A stretch of 62,000 nucleotides of DNA from Antedon mediterranea (lineage: Eukaryota > Echinodermata > Crinoidea > Comatulida > Antedonidae): NCBI RefSeq assembly GCF_964355755.1, contig NC_092671.1:2925001-2987000 (forward strand), written 5' to 3'. Below the pieces are notes generated by a model. That model worked only from the letters and a program-made list of their open reading frames with translations, did not search any database and was not told the DNA's origin. Shown one piece after another: positions 57,901-62,000 of this stretch (position 1 is its first letter; each line of letters opens with the position of its first letter). The translations under genes and the position numbers were made by a program.

Positions 57901-60900
57901 TGGACATGAAGTAAAACAAACAGTAAAAAATTAGTCAACAACATTTTGTTTACAAAAAGCTGAACATGCATTAGAGTGTGTTAGTTATCACCAATAGATA
58001 ACAATTTTATTATTTTTTTTTCAGTTACGTAGGGCTATTCCGAATGACATGATGTGTAATTAATCAGAATACAATCAGGTGCGTTATAACATCCAATAGC
58101 TATAACTATTATTAAAAAATAATGATAATATGATATACTCACTTCATTCCTAAGTTATTATCATTGAGTAAATTCTTGGCTTGAGCCTCACTAACAATGG
58201 TAGCCTTAACTTGTGGGGGGTTCATGTGGACGTTTAGTTTACCCCCGACCAGTAACCGGACAGACGCTGCAAATCGTGTCTCCTTCTTCAGAACTTGTGG
58301 CGGTTGCTTCTCAATTATGAATGTACTGTTGAGAGAAAACAAATATTTGTTTTATATAATCTTAGAATTATAAAATAAAGGGAAAGGTGACTCATGTATT
58401 CATTCTCAATGTAAGGGAATGAGCTTAAGCTCCGTCTAAACTATCAAACTACTTTGACAAAATAAGTGAGATGTGCTCAAATATAGTAGCGATATGCCCA
58501 AATTTATGGTAGTGATATGACATCATCATGTCCATTATATGAGCACATCACATTCTTTTTTCATATAAAGTTTGATAGTGTAGACAAGGCTTTATTGTAC
58601 TAAGTCTTGGCATTATGTGGTAGGGTGATAAGTCTTAATGAGATATGCAACAAGTATACAGTAAATACAAATATAAACAAAGAATAAATTACATATTATT
58701 TACAATGTATGCTTTGTCATGAAAAAAAATACACAAAACAAATTAAAACACTGGAAAATAAAAACCAGTTGAGATCTTATAATTATATATAATACCTTAC
58801 ACAGTAAAAAAAGACAAATTGAAACTAAGAAAGGTACAAAATTAAGTTTAAGAAGGAACTGTATATAGATGTCATGTCATGTGGAAATCAAGGATTATCT
58901 TATATTAGATCTGAAGAATAAAAAATAAATCAAAAATAAAAATAGAAGTGTATAGCATGGCATAAACGTAGATCTGGAGTACACCAGCAGTGAAGTCAAC
59001 TGATACTATGTATCTGTCAATGATGGCCTTGTGTCTTCAGAAGAGAACGGTTACAAGAACAGTAATGTAATGTTGATAAATGATTCTATTCATCTAAGTA
59101 GGTAATGCATAAGTTTGTATCAAACAATCTTTTACTTGATGCATTGTATTAAAATTATGCATTAATTCTCATTTTGTATCATTACCATACAGTAGTACTA
59201 TTAGAGCTCTCTCCGTCCACTACGTCTTAAATAAATTACTCTGTATTTTCCAGCGAATGCATATACCATACGTTTGTGTTGGAAAAAAAAGAGGCTTACC
59301 ATTTCATATTCACACATTGATCTGATTTTGATGTAATATTTATGTAAATGTTCATATGTATTCGTTATGGTACCATATGTATAATGTTATTATATAATCG
59401 GGTTCTATACTTAATTAAAAAATCAAGTTAAATGGTACAAAATTCATTTAAAAGTAAATCTTCTCCATAAGTTAAAAAAAAGTTCTAAAATACTGTAGGA
59501 TTTTTTATTATTTATAAATCTGGTACCTTTAATCTGGTACCTTTAATCTGGTACCTTTAATCTGGTACCTTTAATCTGGTACCTTTAAAGTGGGGATGTT
59601 CTTTCTGTTATTTACTTAAGTATATAAATAGTAGTGGGTACAAGAAAAAATGTAAATAAAAATACGTATTTTCTGAGAAAACATCGAAAAAAGACCTAAA
59701 ACTTGTTTTTACTTTCTGTAATTGTAGTATTGAGTTCTGAAAGAAGATCTAAAACTCACCTTGTTACCAGCGTTGAGAAGAGAGCTTAATGGTGGTATTG
59801 AGTTCTGGGAAAAGATCTTTAAACTCACCTTGTTACAAACGTTGAGAAGAGAGCTGTAATGGTGGTATTGAGTTCTGAAAGAAGATCTAAAACTCACCTT
59901 GTTACCAGCGTTGAGAAGAGAGCTTAATGGTGGTATTGAGTTCTGGGAAAAGATCTTTAAACTCACCTTCTTACAAGCGTTGAGAAGAGAGCTGTAATGG
60001 TGGTATTGAGTTCTGGAAAAAGATCTAAAACTCACCTTGTTACCAGCGTTGAGAAGAGAGCTTAATGGTGGTATTAAGTTCTGGAAAAAGATCTAAAACT
60101 CACCTTGTTGCAAGAGTTGAGAGTAGAGCTGTAATGGTGGTATTGAGTTCTGGAAAAAGATCTAAAACTCACCTTGTTACAAGCGTTGAGAAGAGAGCTG
60201 TAATGGTGGTATTGAGTTCTGGAAAAAGATCTAAAACTCACCTTGTTACAAGCGTTGAGAAGAGAGCTGTAAAGGTGGTATTGAGTTCTGGAAAAAGATC
60301 TAAAACTCACCTTGTTACAAGAGTTGAGAGTAGAGCTGTAATGGTGGTATTGAGTTCTGGAAAAAGATCTAAAACTCACCTTGTTACAAGAGTTGAGAGT
60401 AGAGCTGTAATGGTGGTATTGAGTTCCGGAAGAAGATCATTACCAGGTACTTTCATTGGTAGTTGTTGTCTTAGTAACTCTACTTTCTTGATTTGTTGTC
60501 TGTTATGCCATGTGATTTCAGCTAACATTTCACACCTAAGTGTAAACAAAAATGTATTTAGGCACATTGCCAAGAATTGCCATAAGTGAATGTTATCACT
60601 GGTCTAATAGGTGACAATCTTTTCGCAAGACACTGTACATAAACAAAGTTTAACTATAACAAGACACTCTACATAAACAAATGATGGAGTGGCGTTTGCT
60701 GCTGTTGTTAAAAGCCCAGAACCCAGGGATTAATACTAACACATATTAACCACCAAATTTTATTTTTAGTTTGCTGTCATTTTATGCACCAGTTTATTAA
60801 TATTCATAAAGAAGTCAGTGAGTCTCTAGTTCTAATCATATTTGAATAAAAACTTAACCAAATATACATCAATGTTAAGTTCTGAGATTTGTAAATTTAT

Positions 60901-61531
60901 AAATTGGGACAAGGAGCAAATGTACACATTACAAACCCCTATTGAGGGGACACCCATATTAAGACAATTGTTTGGTTACAAATATGTCCCTTAGTAGGAG
61001 GTTCTACTGTTCAAGAAATCCATAATATACTTCTTTTTTTTAAACCATATTTACATCCAACAATTGCTGATCATTAGGGACCTTCAGAGGTTCACAAGAC
61101 AAGCATATACACAAGATGCTTGACATAAACAAAGTCTTACAAGTCTTTGGGAGTGGAGTTTTTTGTCCTTTGAAAAAATCTTGACATGTGACGGGACTTG
61201 AACCCAGTAACCATTTAATCACAGACATAAATAACATTTAGTCAAGCTCTCCTTTTAAATGTCAGAAGTACTTTCCATTATTGTTTTCAATGAAAACCTC
61301 CATTCAACTACTAAACGTATTTTAACATCGAGAAGAAATCCAAACCAAACATAGTGATTTAATGTTTCTCCGCACATACCATTTTTGTAATTGATCCAGA
61401 GTGCCCTCTAAAGGCCCTCCGATTCCAGCTAATTGTTGTCGTCGCTTCCATTGTATCAACTCGTCTTCTAAGACTGTATGCTGTACATCTTTGATTTTCT
61501 CAAACATTTGTTTGTGTTTTTCAGCCAAACT
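42760..61531 (-). CDS. STAT5: STAT5/6-type transcription factor, 3' part of gene
   Basis: Signal transducer and activator of transcription: a cytoplasmic factor that JAK-type kinases phosphorylate, which then dimerises through SH2-phosphotyrosine contacts and binds DNA. Exons: 61380-61531, 60380-60535, 58143-58325, 57574-57703, 57071-57151, 55892-55984 or 55464-55556, 54697-54897, 53836-53930, 53130-53269, 50637-50792, 47766-47835, 47231-47377, 42760-42901. With one alternative exon this gives 1746 bp, 581 residues plus stop, with all phases consistent. Residues 1-105 end the coiled coil; about 105-330 are DNA-binding; the linker follows; SH2 has [12 protein letters not shown] (Arg390 here); the tyrosine site is GYVGS (Tyr472); the tail is acidic. 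Sequence is closest to vertebrate STAT5, with STAT6 next. The N-terminal domain and early coiled coil lie beyond 62000. The symbol is by resemblance; a single invertebrate STAT5/6 ancestor is equally likely. Confidence 0.95.
43534..44392. repeat. Satellite, five ~170-bp units
   Basis: Units start at ttcctaaatcatgc: 43534, 43701, 43880, 44045 and 44218 (lengths about 167, 179, 165, 173 and 175). Shared blocks are ccaatatccgag, cgggacacctt, ctctcaaagtgtttagcg, gagaaaaaactaatttgataaacaac and gcagcatttgtaagtgacttcacctcag. It lies in the last STAT intron. Confidence 0.95.
44400..46060. other. STAT last intron, AT-rich
   Basis: No exon or gene seen. 44760-45060 is extremely A/T-rich. A small (GGC)n run, gcggcggcggcggcg, stands alone at 45367-45381. 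Confidence 0.55.
46061..46300. repeat. 40-bp minisatellite, six copies
   Basis: Exact 40-bp period: aaacttctactggcctatac followed by catttctgacaataaagcaa, with few substitutions. It lies in the last STAT intron. Confidence 0.97.
47013..47178. mobile_element. STAT-intron fold-back MITE, copy 1
   Basis: Ends tgctctgtctatactatcaaa and tttgatagtgtagacagagct. The interior is a near-palindrome around gatgtgcccaaatatggtaa and atgacatcatcctgtccatat. Confidence 0.9.
47231..47377 (-). CDS. STAT5: STAT exon: Pro/Ser-rich transactivation segment
   Basis: Acceptor TTCTTTATAG, donor GG|GTAAGA. Encodes a tail rich in Pro, Ser and Thr ([20 protein letters not shown]), then [11 protein letters not shown]. 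There is low family conservation here; identity rests on splice phase and position. Confidence 0.85.
47530..47606 (+). repeat. tRNA-like SINE head
   Basis: gatggtctaggatgtcagca (A-box-like) and tgggttcgattctcagt (B box) lie about 35 bp apart. The acceptor stem does not pair, so this is probably a SINE fragment rather than a tRNA gene. Confidence 0.55.
47766..47835 (-). CDS. STAT5: STAT exon: activating tyrosine
   Basis: Acceptor TTGTTTCAG, donor GT|GTAAGT. Encodes [25 protein letters not shown] occupies the place of the phosphotyrosine motif GYVKP of vertebrate STAT5. Confidence 0.9.
48000..49560. other. STAT intron between SH2 and tyrosine exons
   Basis: No exon recognised. 49160-49450 contains inverted pieces (gctgctttcatattgcacccgaattcgg and ccgattcgggttccgaattc), which suggest a further worn MITE. 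Confidence 0.45.
49571..49799. repeat. Tandem duplication, ~115-bp unit
   Basis: taaatatacctgaaatattccttctattctactaatactgaagagtacaaat and atgcactcatgtgtgattttttttt occur twice in order, almost identical. The duplication is young. Confidence 0.93.
50637..50792 (-). CDS. STAT5: STAT exon: SH2 domain, part 2
   Basis: Acceptor TTGTTTGCAG, donor TCCG|GTAAGT. Encodes [39 protein letters not shown] and [10 protein letters not shown]. Confidence 0.96.
51131..51285. mobile_element. STAT-intron fold-back MITE, copy 2
   Basis: Starts aagctctgtttacactatcaaac. The interior gatgtgcccatatatggata and catatttgggtaaatcacacc is as in the other copies. The right end is degraded. Confidence 0.85.
51300..53060. 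other. STAT intron between SH2 exons
   Basis: No exon or named repeat recognised. A run of about 18 A lies near 52380. Confidence 0.5.
53130..53269 (-). CDS. STAT5: STAT exon: SH2 domain, part 1
   Basis: Acceptor AATATTCAG, donor ACAG|GTGAGA. Encodes [20 protein letters not shown], then [16 protein letters not shown]. The Arg of LLRFSDS binds phosphotyrosine. Confidence 0.97.
53415..53487. repeat. CAGTAGAACCCC-family MITE fragment
   Basis: tagaaacccctcctttgggacacctctattatgaggacactt resembles copies at 41.3 and 60.9 kb. It abuts the fold-back MITE that follows. Confidence 0.5.
53488..53644. mobile_element. STAT-intron fold-back MITE, copy 3
   Basis: Ends aaagctctgtctacactatcaaactctatgtggc and tgtcaaacttgtttgatagtgtagacagagctt. 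The best-preserved copy, about 157 bp. Confidence 0.93.
53836..53930 (-). CDS. STAT5: STAT exon: linker
   Basis: Acceptor CTTTACAG, donor GG|GTAATT. Encodes [20 protein letters not shown], then [11 protein letters not shown]. The TFWxWFxGV block is invariant in STATs. Confidence 0.95.
54697..54897 (-). CDS. STAT5: STAT exon: end of DNA-binding domain and linker
   Basis: Acceptor GCTTTGTAG, donor AGG|GTCAGT, 67 codons in phase 0. Encodes [32 protein letters not shown] and LSWSTFNR. The donor GTCAGT is weaker than the gene's other donors. Confidence 0.93.
55262..55325 (-). repeat. tRNA-like SINE head
   Basis: On the minus strand ATTGTGGTCTAGTTGTTAAGT (A box) and CCAGGTTCAAATGAG (B-box-like). 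It lies in the intron after alternative exon b. Confidence 0.5.
55464..55556 (-). CDS. STAT5: STAT alternative DNA-binding exon, version b
   Basis: A 93-bp, phase 0-0 exon with acceptor ACCACACAG and donor CCA|GTAAGT. Encodes [20 protein letters not shown], then [11 protein letters not shown]. It is closer to vertebrate STAT5/6, including Pro at the end, which meets GRIPF in the next exon. Only 335 bp separate it from version a. Including both would insert 31 residues in frame into the DNA-binding barrel. Confidence 0.95.
55892..55984 (-). CDS. STAT5: STAT alternative DNA-binding exon, version a
   Basis: A 93-bp, phase 0-0 exon with acceptor TTTTTAG and donor TCA|GTAAGT. Encodes [20 protein letters not shown], then [11 protein letters not shown]. 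It aligns without gaps to the exon at 55464-55556, from which it differs by V/I, S/V, C/S, I/V and S/P. In STAT structures the VVVxxH(N) strand and loop touch the DNA, and the His position is an Asn in STAT1/3. Version a has Ser just before that His. Confidence 0.93.
56490..56600 (-). repeat. tRNA-derived SINE fragment
   Basis: On the minus strand GAGTTTGGTGTAATGATTATG (A-box-like) and TCCCTGGTTCAAGTCCCACT (B box). It is followed by A-rich DNA. 56601-56730 continues with repeat-like sequence ending taccctctagttgt. Confidence 0.6.
57071..57151 (-). CDS. STAT5: STAT exon: DNA-binding domain, part 3
   Basis: Acceptor TATTTTCAG, donor AGG|GTAAGT, 27 codons in phase 0. Encodes [16 protein letters not shown], then SGELVFQVR. 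Confidence 0.95.
57289..57449. mobile_element. STAT-intron fold-back MITE, copy 4
   Basis: Ends aagcactgtctataccatcaaac and tttgatagtgtacacagagctt, with the usual atgtgcccatatatggacatgatgatgtcat interior. It lies 137 bp upstream of the next exon in transcript sense. Confidence 0.9.
57574..57703 (-). CDS. STAT5: STAT exon: DNA-binding domain, part 2
   Basis: Acceptor CGTTTTAG, donor GAG|GTAAAT. Encodes [20 protein letters not shown], then [18 protein letters not shown]. The basic [10 protein letters not shown] stretch matches STAT5/6. Confidence 0.95.
58143..58325 (-). CDS. STAT5: STAT exon: start of DNA-binding domain
   Basis: Acceptor CTCTCAACAG, donor GAA|GTGAGT. Encodes [20 protein letters not shown], then [20 protein letters not shown], both nearly identical to vertebrate STAT5. 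Confidence 0.96.
58427..58592. mobile_element. STAT-intron fold-back MITE, copy 5
   Basis: Ends aagctccgtctaaactatcaaac and tttgatagtgtagacaaggctt, with a matching interior. Confidence 0.9.
58600..59510. other. STAT intron, AT-rich
   Basis: No exon or named repeat recognised before the 14-bp minisatellite. Confidence 0.5.
59519..59588. repeat. 14-bp minisatellite, five copies
   Basis: tctggtacctttaa repeated five times without visible change, in the intron after the coiled-coil exon. Confidence 0.97.
59725..60379 (-). repeat. 69-bp minisatellite copied from the exon/donor junction
   Basis: Nine tandem units, 69 bp each (one of 68), continue directly from the exon end. Each contains a copy of the exon tail (GATCTT...TTGTAACAAG) followed by GGTGAGTTTTA. 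Donor-like GTGAGT is kept in every unit, with exon-equivalent ends at 60311, 60242, 60173, 60104, 60036, 59967, 59898, 59829 and 59760. In the STAT frame each unit runs into TGA at the donor (ACA AGG TGA), so use of a downstream donor would truncate the protein. Open frames across the array on both strands are repeat artefacts. Confidence 0.92.
60380..60535 (-). CDS. STAT5: STAT exon: coiled coil, part 2
   Basis: Acceptor ACACTTAG, donor ACAAG|GTGAGT. Encodes [26 protein letters not shown] and [14 protein letters not shown]. Its last 59 bases plus the first ten intron bases have been amplified downstream as the minisatellite at 59725-60379. Confidence 0.95.
60935..61010. mobile_element. CAGTAGAACCCC-family MITE, short copy
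   Basis: acaaacccctattgaggggacaccc and tagtaggaggttctactgtt, with partly inverted ends. Confidence 0.55.
61030..61240 (-). mobile_element. tRNA-SINE with LINE-like 3' tail
   Basis: On the minus strand the head has TGGTTACTGGGTTCAAGTCCCGTCAC (B box) preceded by a worn A box. The tail has AGGTCCCTAATGATCAGCAATTG and GGATG. The same GGGTCCCTAATGATCAGC and GGATG block forms the 3' end of the LINE at 22.2-24.5 kb, so this SINE probably borrows that LINE's machinery. Confidence 0.65.
61380..61531 (-). CDS. STAT5: STAT exon: coiled coil, part 1
   Basis: Acceptor TTTTTTTAG, donor AAATG|GTATGT, starting in phase 0 and ending in phase 2. Encodes [27 protein letters not shown] and LDQLQKW. The [14 protein letters not shown] block is a hallmark of STAT5. 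Earlier coiled-coil exons are not in the window. Confidence 0.95.
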
Positions 61532-61583
61532 CTAAAAAAAATGTAAGGTTAACAACATTCAATTTAAAAATTATGTTTTGACT

Positions 61584-61686
61584 AAAGCTCTGTCTACACT
61601 ATCATACGTTATGTGACAAGAAAGTGATGTGCCCATATATAGACATGATGATGTTATATCACTACCATATTTGGGCACATCACACG
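61584..61686. mobile_element. STAT-intron fold-back MITE, copy 6, truncated
   Basis: Left end aaagctctgtctacactatcatacg and interior are intact. The right terminal repeat is missing after gggcacatcacac. Confidence 0.85.
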
Positions 61687-62000
61687 ATAAACATAATTGC
61701 GAGGTTTCCCTATTTTTACCAAGGAAATCCAACTTGATTAATATTAATATTCTCAAAAACTGTTTGCAGCTCTCCAAATTGTCAAGATTCGCAAATATTA
61801 ATTTCAGAATAAAATTTACATTACAAATTAATTTTCAAGTTTATTTTAATTTTGTGAAAAGCAAATGTTAATTAGAAGCAATAACACTGATTCCAGTTAT
61901 TTTCTAATTCAGATCATGAATAAATTTGTTGTTGTTAATGTTTTAATATGTCTAGCCCACACATTTCGCATAATGCTATCCAGTAGGAAAGAATGACATT
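61687..62000. other. Start of window-edge STAT intron
   Basis: AT-rich intron upstream (in transcript sense) of the first visible STAT exon. No further exon seen before the window ends. Confidence 0.6.

Noticed and set aside
60065-60589. 174-codon plus-strand open frame of repeated [10 protein letters not shown] units, and minus-strand frames at 60074-60379 and 59709-60035
   Set aside because: They are products of the 69-bp minisatellite, whose period is a multiple of three; the true reading is the STAT exon on the minus strand.
1-62000. CRISPR arrays, prokaryotic operons, integrons
   Set aside because: The regular repeats found (14, 40, 69 and ~170 bp) are direct tandem arrays without unique spacers, and the genes have introns.

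Overview
The window looks like AT-rich nuclear DNA of a marine invertebrate animal, most likely an invertebrate deuterostome (echinoderm or hemichordate). That placement is an inference. It rests on multi-exon genes with GT-AG introns, a STAT5/6-type STAT gene, and the repeat mix: BEL/Pao, Penelope-like and CR1/L2-like elements, tRNA-derived SINEs and many MITEs. No prokaryotic, organellar or viral genome segment is evident.

Repeats dominate 1-29 kb. A LINE relic and the 3' end of a Penelope-like element lie at 0.8-1.9 kb. A complete, young BEL/Pao LTR retrotransposon occupies 2479-9195, with near-identical 633-bp LTRs, a 5-bp target duplication and an intact 1775-codon polyprotein. A lone cysteine-rich peptide exon lies at 9.7 kb. 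A 3.7-kb fold-back element flanked by TTAA (12233-15961) and a hAT-like MITE carrying a tRNA-like segment (16.3-16.6 kb) follow. Decayed LINEs lie at 19.9-25 kb, then a SINE and CCAAT-rich MITEs.

On the minus strand, 29123-34467 holds a four-exon gene that I reconstructed from splice sites and matching phases. It encodes a 147-residue secreted precursor with a signal peptide and a four-cysteine peptide (C-x3-C-x9-C-x3-C) set between KR and GKR. This is the architecture of an amidated neuropeptide or peptide hormone. The exon at 9.7 kb is a diverged paralogue of its cysteine exon.

34.5-42.7 kb has no recognisable gene. It holds arrays of a CCAAT/ACGT-rich inverted-repeat MITE, other MITEs, minisatellites and a short CRE-like tandem array.

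42760-61531 (minus strand) is the 3' part of a STAT5/6-type gene: the end of the coiled coil, the DNA-binding domain, linker, SH2 domain, phosphotyrosine site and acidic C-terminus. The N-terminal exons lie beyond base 62000. Two features of this gene stand out. First, there are two consecutive, in-phase 93-bp versions of one DNA-binding-domain exon; they differ at most synonymous sites but at only five residues, which suggests mutually exclusive splicing. Second, a 69-bp minisatellite was made from the end of a coiled-coil exon plus its splice donor, leaving nine decoy donors in the next intron. The introns also hold a fold-back MITE family, a satellite and several SINE copies.
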